From Terribium retamae (GTDB lineage Bacteria; Pseudomonadota; Alphaproteobacteria; Rhizobiales; Rhizobiaceae), in the NCBI RefSeq assembly GCF_022347545.1, contig NZ_JAKREW010000018.1, forward strand, positions 46,057 through 110,056: a stretch of 64,000 nucleotides of DNA. The letters are read 5' to 3'. Position numbers and translations under genes: made by a program. The first letter of the stretch is position 1. Every line of letters starts with the position of its first letter. Of this stretch, positions 16,674-25,670 are shown piece after piece. The notes beneath the pieces are model-generated. The model did no database searches, had not been told where the DNA came from, and saw only the letters and a program-made list of their open reading frames with translations.

Positions 16674-18100
16674 CGATAAAACCCCAGGGCCTGGTGTTCG
16701 TGCGACACCGCATGCACCCGCTGGATCGGCGCCTTGGCGATCGCTGCGGCCGCGACGTCACGCACTTCGGCGAGCAGTGCCTTGGCATCCCAATCCACCG
16801 GCCATCCCTGCCAGAGCCGCAGACGCCCGGCAGTGAACACCGCATCGATCTGGTCGCGGTTACCGTAGCGCACGAGTTCCCAGGTCAAGTCGTGTGATGG
16901 CGTGAATTCGGGACGGTCGAGATCGACGAGCAGGAAATCGGCTGCGAGCCCCTCCTGGATTGCGCCCGTCGTCGTTCCCAGGCCGGCCACGTCGGCCGCA
17001 CCCCGCGTGGCCCGGTCGAGCCACAGCCAGCCGCCGCCGCAGGAGGAATCGCCGATGGCCAGCCCGAAACAGGCGCGCTGCAAACTCTCGGCCGCGTCTG
17101 CCAGCCTGAAGCCGTCGGCGCGGGTGCCGTCGGTGCCGAGGCCGAAGCGGATGCCGAGCGCCGCCATCTGTAGCGCCGGCGCGGCAGCATTGCCCTTCCA
17201 GAGGCTCGCCACCGGATTGTAGGCAACCGCCGTACCGCTGTCACGCAGCAGGTTGAGTTCGTGCGGCGTCACCAAAGTGGAATGCGCGATCAGCACATGC
17301 GGTCCGAGCGCGCCGACATGGGCGAGATGTTCGAGCGGCCGGCGTCCGTTCGCGACCAGCGAGCGTTCGACGGCGACCAGATGTTCGTTGACATGGGTCT
17401 GGAAGATGGCGCTCGCCTCTGCGGCCAGCAGGGAGACATCGGCCAGCATGCCGTCGCTGGCGACCTCGGGAATGGAGATGGCGAGCGCGGGATGGACGAG
17501 CCCGTCTGTCTCGTAAGCGGCAAGATGGCTGGCGGCATTCTTCAGGATCGCGGCGCGATCCGCGACCACGGCGGTGCCGCCGAGGTCGTTGCAGATGTAG
17601 CCGACGACGCTGCGCAGGCCGGTCTCGCGTGCGGCTTGCACCAGGGCGCCGATATGGCCGTCCGAACGCGTGCCGGCATCGACGGCCGTGGTGAAGCCGC
17701 CGCGCAGGCATTCGAGTGCCGAAAGCTTGGCCGACAGGTAGACCATGCGCTCGTCGAGACTGCCTTCGAGCGGCACCCAGATGCGGCGGAAGATTTCGGA
17801 CGGTTCGCCGAAGACCAGGGACTTGCCGAGCGATTGCGTCAGATGCGTGTGGGCGTCGACGAAGCCTGGCATCAGAAGATGGTCGGGCAGGTCGACCGGC
17901 ACAAGGCCCGGATTGCGCCGGCTTACGATCTCCAAGGCGTCGACTTCGGCGAAGCGCCCTTCGCGCACGACCACGGCCATGCCGCGCTTCGGCCCTTCGG
18001 GCAAGAGCACCTGCCCGGGCCGGAGCAGCAATTCGGTTCTGCCGTGGAGCGCATCGCGCAAGGCATCTGCTTGGGCAGTCACTTGGGTCTTCTCCTTCAT
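16670..18100 (-). CDS. Amidohydrolase, guanine deaminase/chlorohydrolase-like
   Basis: 476-aa metal-dependent hydrolase of the ATZ/TRZ and guanine-deaminase group (amidohydrolase superfamily). A beta-sandwich N-terminus leads to DHLLMPGFVDAHTHLTQS (metal His84 and His86), then FQTHVNEH (His), LIAHSTLV (His) and FGLGTDGTRA (Asp), which together give the mononuclear metal site used for hydrolytic deamination. The C-terminus has QEGLAADFLLVDLDRPEFTP, closing the sandwich. It is joined by 4-bp overlaps to the NCS2 permease gene upstream (18097-18100) and the TauE gene downstream. Import by an NCS2 permease suggests a purine, pyrimidine or related heterocycle; the exact base is unknown. Confidence 0.88.
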   Translation of the reverse strand: MKEKTQVTAQADALRDALHGRTELLLRPGQVLLPEGPKRGMAVVVREGRFAEVDALEIVSRRNPGLVPVDLPDHLLMPGFVDAHTHLTQSLGKSLVFGEPSEIFRRIWVPLEGSLDERMVYLSAKLSALECLRGGFTTAVDAGTRSDGHIGALVQAARETGLRSVVGYICNDLGGTAVVADRAAILKNAASHLAAYETDGLVHPALAISIPEVASDGMLADVSLLAAEASAIFQTHVNEHLVAVERSLVANGRRPLEHLAHVGALGPHVLIAHSTLVTPHELNLLRDSGTAVAYNPVASLWKGNAAAPALQMAALGIRFGLGTDGTRADGFRLADAAESLQRACFGLAIGDSSCGGGWLWLDRATRGAADVAGLGTTTGAIQEGLAADFLLVDLDRPEFTPSHDLTWELVRYGNRDQIDAVFTAGRLRLWQGWPVDWDAKALLAEVRDVAAAAIAKAPIQRVHAVSHEHQALGFYR

Positions 18101-19464
18101 TCCGCCAAGGCCTCGCGGCCGGCCTCTTTCGTTGAGGGCTCAGCCTGTCCCGACGTCGCCCCGGACGTCGCCCCGAACATGGCATTGACGATGACGGCGG
18201 TGATGGTGCCCGCGGCGAGCCCGTTGCCGAGGATCATCTGCGCCCATTGCGGGAACTGGCTGTAGACGCCGGGCACCAGGATCGGCAGCAAGCCCATCGA
18301 AAGTGCCGAGGCCAGCGTGACCATCGGCCCATGTTCGCGCAGGTCGACACGACGCAGGAGATCGATGCCGATCACGCCGATGATGGAGAACACGATCACG
18401 GCGGTTCCACCGACGACAGGGCCGGGCAGCGCCGTCGCCAGGCGGCCGACCGGCGCGAAAAGCGCCATGAGGACCAGGATGACGCCGGCGGCCGCGGTGA
18501 CGTAGCGCGACTTCACGCCGGTGGCGCGCACGATGCCGACATTCTCGCCACTGGTGATGATGAGCGAGGTTCCGAACAGGCCGCCGAGCAACGAGGCGAC
18601 GGCATCGCCACGGATGGTCGAAGGCACGATGGCGTGGGCGTCGCCGCGGCGCCCGACGATGTCGGCCGTCGCGATGGTCTGACCGGTGGCCTCGGCCATC
18701 GAGATGATGGAAAAGACGATCAGCGGCAGCGCGGCGTAGAGGTCGAATTTCGGCATGCCGAAAGGGAACAGCTGCGGCAGCGCGATGACCGGTCCGTCCA
18801 GGACGCCGCCGACGCTCATATGGCCGAGCGCGAAGGCGAGCAGCGAGCCGGCGATGAGGCCGAGCATGACTGCGATGCGGCGCAAGGTGCCGGTGAACAC
18901 GCGTGCGAACACCACGGTGAGCCCGATCGTCGCCAGTGCCAGCCCGACATTGATCGGATCCGCGAAGCCCTCGCTGCCCGGCTTGCCGGTGATGGTGCCG
19001 CCATAGATCCTGACAAGATTGACCGAGACGAGCAGAAGCATCGTCCCGACCACCACGGGCGGGAAATAACGCAGCAGCCGCCGGAAGACAGGCAGGGCCA
19101 GGAAATAGAACACCGCGGTCAGGATCACTGCGCCGACGGCCGTCTGCACGTCCGTCGCCTGTGCGATCGCCAGGAAAATGGCGATCGGCGCGCCGCCGGG
19201 CACCATGATGAAAGGCAGCCGCGCGCCGAAGCCGGCGGGGCCGAAACTTTGCAGGATTGATCCCAGCCCGCAGACCAGAAACGTCGCGCAGATCAGCGAC
19301 GTCGTCACCGCGTCGGAAAAGTTGAGCGCCTTGCTGACCAGGAAAACGGCTGTGATCGGCGAGGCCGCCATCACCAGCACGTGCTGGAAACCGAAAAGCA
19401 GAAGGCTGCGCGTCGGCAGCACCTCATCGACCGGATCGCCGGTCCAGGCATTTTTGCGTGTCAT
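18097..19464 (-). CDS. NCS2 nucleobase:cation symporter (uracil/xanthine permease family)
   Basis: 455-aa inner-membrane transporter with about 12-14 hydrophobic segments. It begins with the family pattern LPTRSLLLFGFQHVLVMAAS and contains GSILQSFGPAGFGARLPFIM, SMAEATGQTIATADIVGR (the conserved NCS2 signature region with substrate-binding Glu) and TSGENVGIVRATGVKSRYV. The ATG at 19464 is preferred over an upstream ATG because GGAGGAG sits just before it and the upstream segment lies inside the operator region. First gene of the permease-amidohydrolase-TauE operon, divergent from the LacI-family gene at 19642. Confidence 0.92.
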   Translation of the reverse strand: MTRKNAWTGDPVDEVLPTRSLLLFGFQHVLVMAASPITAVFLVSKALNFSDAVTTSLICATFLVCGLGSILQSFGPAGFGARLPFIMVPGGAPIAIFLAIAQATDVQTAVGAVILTAVFYFLALPVFRRLLRYFPPVVVGTMLLLVSVNLVRIYGGTITGKPGSEGFADPINVGLALATIGLTVVFARVFTGTLRRIAVMLGLIAGSLLAFALGHMSVGGVLDGPVIALPQLFPFGMPKFDLYAALPLIVFSIISMAEATGQTIATADIVGRRGDAHAIVPSTIRGDAVASLLGGLFGTSLIITSGENVGIVRATGVKSRYVTAAAGVILVLMALFAPVGRLATALPGPVVGGTAVIVFSIIGVIGIDLLRRVDLREHGPMVTLASALSMGLLPILVPGVYSQFPQWAQMILGNGLAAGTITAVIVNAMFGATSGATSGQAEPSTKEAGREALAE

Positions 19465-19496
19465 TTTGGCTCCTCCTCCCGGCACTCCCATACCGG

Positions 19497-19516
19497 CATG
19501 CAAATCGTTTTGCATG
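19497..19516. promoter_or_regulatory. LacI-type operator O1 of the purine-like module
   Basis: CATGCAAATCGTTTTGCATG is a near-perfect palindrome with central CG. The inner 14 bp (GCAAATCGTTTTGC) recur exactly at 19545-19558, 45 bp away centre to centre. O1 sits 33 bp upstream of the permease start, and both sites lie in the divergent region with the LacI gene. Confidence 0.8.
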
Positions 19517-19544
19517 GCGTCTCATACCACGATTTTTCGATCGT

Positions 19545-19558
19545 GCAAATCGTTTTGC
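19545..19558. promoter_or_regulatory. LacI-type operator O2 of the purine-like module
   Basis: Second exact copy of GCAAATCGTTTTGC. The 45-bp spacing (about four helical turns) would suit looping or cooperative binding by two repressor dimers across the divergent promoters. Confidence 0.8.
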
Positions 19559-19641
19559 CTTTCGCGGAACCGGGTGGTATGTGCAGAAGGGTTCATGGGC
19601 AGGAGCAGAAACGGGAGCGCGATGCCAGCGAGGGGGCTGAT

Positions 19642-20646
19642 ATGACCAGGCCGACCATCGTCCAGTTGGCTCAGGCCGCGGGCGTGTCGCCCACCACCGT
19701 CTCACATGCTTTCAGCGGCCGACGCTATGTCGACCCCGACACGAAGGCGCGCATCGTTACGCTCGCGCAGGAAATGGGCTATCGGGCCAATCCCACCGCG
19801 CGCCGCCTGCGCAGCGGCGGCGGCGGCTCCATCGCGCTGGTGTCGTCAATGCCTTTCGCCGTCGCCGCAGGTCCGTCTCGTCTCGGCTTTCTCATGGAGA
19901 TCGCCGCTGCAGCGGCGGTCACCGCGCTGTCGCGCAGCACGACCTTGTGCCTGGTGCCGCCATTGGAGCGCGGCTCGCAGCTCGAAGCGCTGGATGTGGA
20001 CGGCGCCATCGTCGTGGAACCTGCGCTCGACGACAGCGTGCTGGATTTCTTCTTCGAAAGGGGCGTGCCGGTGGTCGCCATCGGTCACGCGCCCGGCAGG
20101 CCCGATCTGCCGGCCGTGGATCTGCGCAGCACCGAGACCGCTCGCCTGCTGCTCGACCATCTAGGCGGGGCAGGCTGGCGCGTCGGCCTCGTCACTGGCT
20201 TGCAGAGGCGCAACTCCTATATCGAGACGGAAGCAGCCTATGCTGCCTTCTGCGCGGAGAGGGGCTTGGCGTCGGCCGCCATACGCATCGACGAGCGCGG
20301 CGGCGAGGATGAAGCTGCCGTCGCTGTCGAGGCGTTTCTGCGTCAGAATCGGGATATCGGCGCGCTTTGCGTGCCGGTCGACGCCTTTGCTGCCGGCGCG
20401 TTGCGTGCTGCAGCCGCGCTCGGCCTTTCCGTTCCGGACGATCTCAGGCTCGCCACGCGCTATGACGGCATGCGTGCCAGGCTGGCCTCGCCGCAACTGA
20501 CGGCGGTCAACCTGCATCTCGACCAGGTGGCCGAAACGGCCATCGACATGCTCACAGGCTTGATCGAGGGAAGGGCGGCATCACCGAAGCCGATTGCGCC
20601 GCCGCTGCTCGTCGAAAGGGCGTCGTCGGCTCGCTCATCCAGCTGA
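19642..20646 (+). CDS. LacI-family regulator of the purine-like module
   Basis: 334-aa LacI/GalR protein. The HTH reads TIVQLAQAAGVSPTTVSHAF (residues 5-24) with the hinge at NPTARRLRSGG. The sensor domain is short and Ala-rich: ISALVSS-type first strand (SIALVSSMPFAVAA), VDGAIVVEPALDDSVLDFFF, VPVVAIGHAPGRPDLPAVDL, and DLRLATRYDGMRARLASPQL near the end. The ATG at 19642 has AGGGGG upstream and gives the exact family N-terminus. Divergent from the NCS2 permease with two identical operators between them, so it is very likely the local repressor. It converges on the next LacI gene, with only 2 bp between stops. Confidence 0.92.
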   Translation: MTRPTIVQLAQAAGVSPTTVSHAFSGRRYVDPDTKARIVTLAQEMGYRANPTARRLRSGGGGSIALVSSMPFAVAAGPSRLGFLMEIAAAAAVTALSRSTTLCLVPPLERGSQLEALDVDGAIVVEPALDDSVLDFFFERGVPVVAIGHAPGRPDLPAVDLRSTETARLLLDHLGGAGWRVGLVTGLQRRNSYIETEAAYAAFCAERGLASAAIRIDERGGEDEAAVAVEAFLRQNRDIGALCVPVDAFAAGALRAAAALGLSVPDDLRLATRYDGMRARLASPQLTAVNLHLDQVAETAIDMLTGLIEGRAASPKPIAPPLLVERASSARSSS

Positions 20647-20648
20647 GC

Positions 20649-21680
20649 TCAAGCCGAACCGCGCATGATCAGCTTGGCTTCCAGCTGCTTGACTTCCGGT
20701 CTGCCGGCAGACGCATCCGGACCGCCGGCAATGCGCGTGAAAAGCATGTCGACGCCGGCAGCGGCGATGCCTTGGTAGTCCTGTGCCACCGTGGTCAGCG
20801 GCGGGCAAGTGAAGCGGCTGAGCGGATGGTCGTCATGACCGGCGACGCGCAGTTCGCAGCCTTCGTCACGTCCCACCTTGAGCTTGCGTTCGAAGGCCGC
20901 CGCAATCACGCCGAAGGCGAGGCGGTCGTTGGCGCACAGCACGGTGCGGGTCGGAAAGCCGCCATTGTCGAGGATGCGGCCGGCCTCGCGGTAGCCGAGT
21001 TCCTCGAACTCCCAGCCCTTGGCCGAGATCGGCAGCACGATGGGCTCGAAGCCGAGCCGTTCCATGGTGGCGACATAGGCAGTGCGCCGTTCCAGCGCAT
21101 TCTGGTTCACTGCCGGCATCTCCAGGAAGCAGGGATGTTCGCCGGTGCGGCACAGGTATTCCGTGATCATGCCCATGCTCTGCCGGTTGTCGGTGCCGAC
21201 GAAGGACTGATCGTTATTGACCCGGTTGTCGACGAAGACGATCGGCATGGTGCTGACGAGGCTGGCCAGCAGGGTGGCGTCGGTCTCGAAGCCGAGCGGC
21301 GCCATCAGCACGCCGGCGATGTTGAGCGACATCAGCGTGCGCATCGCGCGCGCCTCCAGTTTGCGCTCGCCATGCGAGGACAAAACGATCGCCCAATAGC
21401 CTTCGGCGAGACAGCGCATCTCGATCTGGCGCACGACCTCGGCATAGAAGGGATCGGAAATATGCGGCACGATCACGCCGATGTTTTTCGGCTGCTTGCG
21501 GTTCAGGCTGACCGCGAAGATGTTGGGCCGGTAGTCGTAGTCCTTGAGCGCCTTTTCGATGCGGGCCCTGGTCGACGGCTTCACATTTTCGGGATTGTCG
21601 AAGTATTTCGAAACCGTCGGGCGCGACAGGCCGGTCGCCGCCGCGAACTCTTCCATAGTCCGGATCTTCTGCTCGTTCAT
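20649..21680 (-). CDS. LacI-family regulator of the tagatose-like ABC operon
   Basis: 343-aa LacI/GalR regulator. HTH: TMEEFAAATGLSRPTVSKYF (residues about 8-27), hinge RPNIFAVSLNRK, sensor domain GVIVPHISDPFYAEVVRQIE, AGVLMAPLGFETDATLLASL, IVFVDNRVNNDQSFVGTDN, TVLCANDRLAFGVIAAAFER, and RVAGHDDHPLSRFTCPPLTT. The ATG at 21680 has GAGGAAG upstream. It is divergent from the binding-protein gene at 22039 across a 358-bp AT-rich control region that contains a perfect palindrome at 21720-21733. The HTH is unusual in TVSKYFDN, as in rhizobial sugar/polyol repressors. Confidence 0.92.
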   Translation of the reverse strand: MNEQKIRTMEEFAAATGLSRPTVSKYFDNPENVKPSTRARIEKALKDYDYRPNIFAVSLNRKQPKNIGVIVPHISDPFYAEVVRQIEMRCLAEGYWAIVLSSHGERKLEARAMRTLMSLNIAGVLMAPLGFETDATLLASLVSTMPIVFVDNRVNNDQSFVGTDNRQSMGMITEYLCRTGEHPCFLEMPAVNQNALERRTAYVATMERLGFEPIVLPISAKGWEFEELGYREAGRILDNGGFPTRTVLCANDRLAFGVIAAAFERKLKVGRDEGCELRVAGHDDHPLSRFTCPPLTTVAQDYQGIAAAGVDMLFTRIAGGPDASAGRPEVKQLEAKLIMRGSA

Positions 21681-21719
21681 GCTCGGCTTCCTCGCCTGTG
21701 GCGGTGCGCCCCGAACGGG

Positions 21720-21733
21720 ATAAATCGATTTAT
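21720..21733. promoter_or_regulatory. LacI-type operator of the tagatose-like operon
   Basis: ATAAATCGATTTAT is a perfect 14-bp palindrome with central CG, about 40 bp upstream of the LacI start. A weaker related word, CGTAAATTTATTTT, follows at 21740-21753. The composition differs sharply from the surrounding GC-rich DNA. Confidence 0.75.
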
Positions 21734-21814
21734 TTCCATGCGTAAATTTATTTTTTGACCGAGGCAAGCCGAAGCGCCATGCGGAGCCAGCGTTTCCTGT
21801 GCGTTGCGTTCCAA

Positions 21815-21886
21815 TTGACACAATAGTTGCTGCATTTGTAGCGCATCGCAAGTTTTTATCGCGTGTAAAAAAATAAGTTGACACGC
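21815..21886 (+). promoter_or_regulatory. Promoter and inverted repeat upstream of the ABC operon
   Basis: Two TTGACA -35-like hexamers lie at 21815-21820 and 21878-21883. The second is inside an inverted repeat GCGTGT-N14-ACACGC (21861-21886), and TTTTTA/TAAAAA arms (21853-21871) overlap it. This is the most likely promoter/operator zone for the operon starting at 22039; the rest of the 358-bp gap (about 21890-22030) shows no gene or clear signal. Confidence 0.45.
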
Positions 21887-22038
21887 AGGAGGTAGTGCGT
21901 CATCTCAGTGACGGCTCGATATCGGGCCCAATTCCTGCCTTGGAGGTAGCGGCCGACAATGGTCCGCAAGGCGGGAGGCGCATCTTTCGCGTTCAGATCA
22001 ACAACGGGCCGGGCAGCGCCGGCTTCACGGAGGAACTC

Positions 22039-22941
22039 ATGTTTCGCAAAACGCTTGGCCGTATTCTCCTGTCGGGTGCCGCCCTTGCCATGATGGCCGG
22101 CATCGCTTCCGCCGAAGGCATCGGCGCATCGCTGCTCACGCAGCAGCATCCCTTCTACATCTCGCTCGCCGACGCGATGAAGAAGGAAGCCGAAGCCGAG
22201 AAGGTGCCGCTCGAGATCGCCATCGCCAACCAGGATCTCTCCAAGCAACTCGCCGATGTCGAGGACTTCATCACCAAGGGCGTGAGCGTCATCATCATCT
22301 CGCCGGTGGATTCCAAGGGCGTGAAGGCAGCCATCAACAAGGCCGAGAAGGCCGGCATCAAGGTCATCACCGTCGACGTGCCCGCCAACAATGTCGACGT
22401 CACCTCCTTCGTAGGCACCGACAATTTCGCCGGCGGCGAGAAGGCTGCGGAACTGATGGCCAAGTCCATCGGCGGCAAGGGCAATGTCGCGGTCATCGAC
22501 TACCCGACCGTGCAGTCGGTGGTGGATCGCGTCGAGGGCTTCAAGAAGGGTCTGGAGAAGCATCCCGACGTCAAGATCGTGGCGATCCAGCCGGGCATCA
22601 CCCGTCCCGAGGCGCTCGCCGCCGCGCAGAACATCCTACAGGCCAATCCCGACATCGTCGGCATCTTCGGCTTCGGCGACGATGCCGCCCTTGCCGCGGC
22701 CGCTGCGGTCAAGGCCGCCAAGCTCGACTCGCAGGTCAAGGTGATTGGCTTCGACGGCATGGAAGAGGCCCGCAATGCGGTGAAGAACGACCCGGTGATG
22801 GTGGGCGTGATCGCCCAGTATCCTGACCAGATGGGCAAGGTCGCGGTCGAGACCGCTGCCAAGGTCATCAAGGGCGAGACGGTCGAGGCCAAGCAGCCGA
22901 TCGTCCCGGGCGTCGTCACCAAGGACGGTGAAACCAAATAG
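22039..22941 (+). CDS. Ribose-type sugar ABC transporter substrate-binding protein
   Basis: 300-aa periplasmic protein of the Peripla_BP_4 (RbsB) class. Start at 22039 follows ACGGAGGAACTC and opens a signal peptide (MFRKTLGRILLSGAALAMMA...ASA). Mature domain: GASLLTQQHPFYISLADAMK, VSVIIISPVDSKGVKAAINK, VDVPANNVDVTSFVGTDN (ligand-contact loop) and VIGFDGMEEARNAVKNDPVM. First gene of an operon with ATPase, permease, sugar kinase and GatZ-like protein. With the kinase-epimerase pair downstream it probably binds a ketose such as D-tagatose; the ligand is inferred. Confidence 0.92.
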   Translation: MFRKTLGRILLSGAALAMMAGIASAEGIGASLLTQQHPFYISLADAMKKEAEAEKVPLEIAIANQDLSKQLADVEDFITKGVSVIIISPVDSKGVKAAINKAEKAGIKVITVDVPANNVDVTSFVGTDNFAGGEKAAELMAKSIGGKGNVAVIDYPTVQSVVDRVEGFKKGLEKHPDVKIVAIQPGITRPEALAAAQNILQANPDIVGIFGFGDDAALAAAAAVKAAKLDSQVKVIGFDGMEEARNAVKNDPVMVGVIAQYPDQMGKVAVETAAKVIKGETVEAKQPIVPGVVTKDGETK

Positions 22942-22949
22942 TCCGTCCA

Positions 22950-22983
22950 GGACGGTGGCGGGAGGGCGTCGCCGTCCTTCTTT
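22950..22983 (+). terminator. Hairpin after the binding-protein gene
   Basis: GGACGGTGGCG pairs with CGTCGCCGTCC (11 bp with two G-U pairs, loop about 6 bases) and is followed by TTCTTT. It sits 9 bp after the binding-protein stop and about 100 bp before the ATPase start, so it would act as a partial terminator or a 3' stability element that raises binding-protein mRNA. Confidence 0.65.
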
Positions 22984-23085
22984 GGGGCGAGTTGGAGCGC
23001 AACCCGCCCTGAAGACAGGCAAGCGTCTCGCCCGCCACCATCTGACATCTTGGTGGGCGGATCGCATGGTCAGGAGGAAAAATCC

Positions 23086-24639
23086 GTGACAGCCACCGCG
23101 CAGTCAGCCACCACCCGGGCAGTCGAGACCGCCGCCGCCGGCGACGTGGTGCTCGAGATCCACGACATCGCGAAATCCTTCGGCCCGGTTGCCGCACTCA
23201 AGCGTATGAACCTCACTGTGCGGCGCGGCCGCGTGCACACGCTGCTCGGCGAGAACGGGGCCGGCAAATCCACTTTGATGAAGATCCTGGCCGGTGTGTT
23301 CACGCCGACCGCGGGCAGCATCGTTCTGAACGGCAAGGCCTACGCGCCGCGCAATCCGCGCGACGCGCGTGCGCACGGCATCTCCATTGTCTTCCAGGAG
23401 CTCAGCCTCAGCCGCAACCTGTCGGTGGCCGAGAACATCTTCGCCAGCCATGAGCCAAGCCGTTTCGGCTTCATCCGCGACCGTGCGCTGAATGAAGCGG
23501 CAGAACGGCTGATCCGCGAACTCGGCCTGCCGGTGGATGTGCGCGCCAAGGTCGGCGACCTGTCGATCGCGCAGCGCCAGCTGGTCGAGATCGCCAAGGG
23601 TCTCAGCCTGCCGGCCGACGTGGTCATCCTCGACGAGCCGACCTCGTCGCTGTCCGACAGCGAAGCCGAAATCCTGTTTGCGATCATCGAGCGGCTGAAG
23701 AGCCAGGGCAAAGCGGTGATCTACATCTCCCACCGCATGGAAGAGATCATGCGGCTTTCCGACGACATCACCGTCATGCGCGATGGCGAATATGTCACGA
23801 CGACCGAGAAGAGCGAGACCAGCATCGACAGGCTGATCACGCTGATGGTCGGCCGCGCCATGAACGACATCTATCCGCCGCGCGAGGCGCCGCGCCCGTC
23901 GGCCGACACGCCGCCGGTGCTGGCGACGAAGAACCTCTCCTTCGCCGGCAAATTCCGCGACGTCTCCATCGACGTGAAGCCGGGCGAAGTCGTCGGCCTG
24001 TTCGGCCTCGTCGGCTCGGGCCGCTCCGACGTCATGAAGGCGCTGTTCGGCATGCTTGCGCCGCAGGGCGAAATCCTCCTCGACGGCAAGCCGGTCACCT
24101 TCCGCTCGGCCGCGCAGGCGATCCGCAGCGGCATCGCCTTCGTCACCGAAAACCGCAAGGAAGAAGGCCTGGTGCTGCTGCACAGCGTCGAGCGCAACAT
24201 CAACATGGTCGGGCTCGGCCAGCTCACCGGGCCGCTCGGCCTGATGCGGGGCGGGGCCGAGCGGGAGGCGGCGAGGGCCGAGGTCAAGCGCCTTGCCATC
24301 AAGACCGCCTCGATCGACACCAGCGCCGGGTCCTTGAGCGGCGGCAACCAGCAGAAGATCGTGCTGGCCAAATGGCTGCAGATCAAGCCGCGCGTGCTGA
24401 TCCTCGACGAGCCGACCCGCGGCGTCGATGTCGGCGCCAAATTCGAAATCTACCGCATCATCCGCGAGCTCGCCGCCAACGGCACGGCGATCCTGATGGT
24501 CTCCTCCGAGCTTCCGGAGGTGCTGGGCCTCAGCGACCGCGTCGTGGTGATGCACAACAAATCCGTTGCCGCCGTGCTCGATGCCGACGGCCTAACACCC
24601 GAAACCGTCATGACCTATGCAGCGGGGATACACGCATGA
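23086..24639 (+). CDS. Ribose-type sugar ABC transporter ATP-binding protein (two NBDs)
   Basis: 517-aa RbsA/MglA-type ATPase with two nucleotide-binding domains. GTG start at 23086 has AGGAGGAAA at 23072-23080. NBD1: LLGENGAGKSTLMK (Walker A), DLSIAQRQLVEIAKGL (signature variant), VVILDEPTSSLSDSEAE (Walker B). NBD2: GLFGLVGSGRSDVMK (degenerate Walker A, usual in this family), TENRKEEGLVLL, SLSGGNQQKIVLAKWL, VLILDEPTRGVDVGAK. It powers the import of the sugar delivered by the upstream binding protein. Its stop overlaps the permease start (ATGA at 24636-24639). Confidence 0.95.
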   Translation: MTATAQSATTRAVETAAAGDVVLEIHDIAKSFGPVAALKRMNLTVRRGRVHTLLGENGAGKSTLMKILAGVFTPTAGSIVLNGKAYAPRNPRDARAHGISIVFQELSLSRNLSVAENIFASHEPSRFGFIRDRALNEAAERLIRELGLPVDVRAKVGDLSIAQRQLVEIAKGLSLPADVVILDEPTSSLSDSEAEILFAIIERLKSQGKAVIYISHRMEEIMRLSDDITVMRDGEYVTTTEKSETSIDRLITLMVGRAMNDIYPPREAPRPSADTPPVLATKNLSFAGKFRDVSIDVKPGEVVGLFGLVGSGRSDVMKALFGMLAPQGEILLDGKPVTFRSAAQAIRSGIAFVTENRKEEGLVLLHSVERNINMVGLGQLTGPLGLMRGGAEREAARAEVKRLAIKTASIDTSAGSLSGGNQQKIVLAKWLQIKPRVLILDEPTRGVDVGAKFEIYRIIRELAANGTAILMVSSELPEVLGLSDRVVVMHNKSVAAVLDADGLTPETVMTYAAGIHA

Positions 24640-25631
24640 GCAATGTTCAGGACATCCAGAAGAAGGCCGCCGACGTCGAGGTCCGCCGCTCGTTCCTGGC
24701 CTCGCCGACGGTGCGCCAGTATGGCGGCATCATCATCTCGCTGGCGGTGCTGTGCGTCGTGTTCTCGGTGATGAGCCCGCGCTTCCTGGCCTTCAACAAT
24801 TTCATGAACATCATGCAGCAGGTCGCCGTCATCGCGGTCGCCGCCTACGGCATGACGTATGTCATCCTGCTCGGCGACATCGATCTGTCGATCGGCTCCA
24901 TCATCGCGGTCTCCGGCATGGTGGCGGCGCAGGCCTTCGCCATGGGCTTCGGCTTTGTGCCGGCGGTGGCGCTGACGCTGGCCGCCGGCGCGCTGATGGG
25001 CGCGCTCAACGGCGCACTTTCGGCCAAGCTGATGCTGCCGTCCTTCATCGTCACGGTGGCGACAATGGGCATCTATCGCGGCATGGTCAGCCTGCCGACC
25101 AACGGCGCGCCCGCCATGATCGAGAACGACACCTGGCTCGCCATCGGCGGCGAAAGCTTCCTCGGCATCCCGATCATCATCTGGATCATGGCCGTGCTGT
25201 TCGTGGTCAACCACATCATCCTGTCGAAGACGATCTTCGGGCGGCAGGTCTATCTCACCGGCGGCAACCGCGAAGCGGCGATCTATTCTGGCATCCGCGT
25301 CGACCGCATCAAGATCATTGTCTTCACCATTTCGGGCATGATGGCGGCGATCAGCGGCATGCTTTTGTCCTCGCGCCTGTCGTCGGCGCAGACCAATGCC
25401 GGCACGGGTTATGAACTCGACGCCATCGCCGCGGTAGTCCTCGGCGGCACCTCGCTCGCCGGCGGTGTCGGCACCATCGTCGGCACCATCCTTGGCGCGC
25501 TCATCATCGGCGTCATCAACAACGGCATGAACATGCTGTCGGTGCCGTATTTTTACCAGCTCATCGTCAAGGGCGTCGTCATCCTCGTCGCCGTCTGGCT
25601 CGACGTGCGCAGCAAATCGGCTCGGGCTTGA
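24636..25631 (+). CDS. Ribose-type sugar ABC transporter permease
   Basis: 331-aa RbsC-class (BPD_transp_2) membrane protein. ATG at 24636 overlaps the ATPase stop by 4 bp. About 8-10 hydrophobic segments: GGIIISLAVLCVVFSVMSPR, VAVIAVAAYGMTYVILLGDI, then the family motif DLSIGSIIAVSGMVAAQAFA. The cytoplasmic coupling loop lies at FGRQVYLTGGNREAAIYSGI, with LGGTSLAGGVGTIVGTILGA near the C-terminus. It probably forms a homodimer with the two-NBD ATPase. A repeat element of 173 bp separates it from the kinase gene 273 bp downstream. Confidence 0.95.
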   Translation: MSNVQDIQKKAADVEVRRSFLASPTVRQYGGIIISLAVLCVVFSVMSPRFLAFNNFMNIMQQVAVIAVAAYGMTYVILLGDIDLSIGSIIAVSGMVAAQAFAMGFGFVPAVALTLAAGALMGALNGALSAKLMLPSFIVTVATMGIYRGMVSLPTNGAPAMIENDTWLAIGGESFLGIPIIIWIMAVLFVVNHIILSKTIFGRQVYLTGGNREAAIYSGIRVDRIKIIVFTISGMMAAISGMLLSSRLSSAQTNAGTGYELDAIAAVVLGGTSLAGGVGTIVGTILGALIIGVINNGMNMLSVPYFYQLIVKGVVILVAVWLDVRSKSARA

Positions 25632-25670
25632 TTGCGGGCATTGCAGTATGAGGCACTCTCCTACCTTGGC

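Noticed and set aside
23104..24555. Minus-strand open frame of about 480 codons over the sugar ABC ATPase
   Set aside because: Antisense to an intact RbsA-type gene; composition typical of shadow frames.
22039..25631. Naming the first sugar ABC operon as ribose rbsACB
   Set aside because: The transporter class is ribose-type, but the kinase and GatZ-like genes downstream point to a ketose such as tagatose; no ribokinase or RbsD is present.
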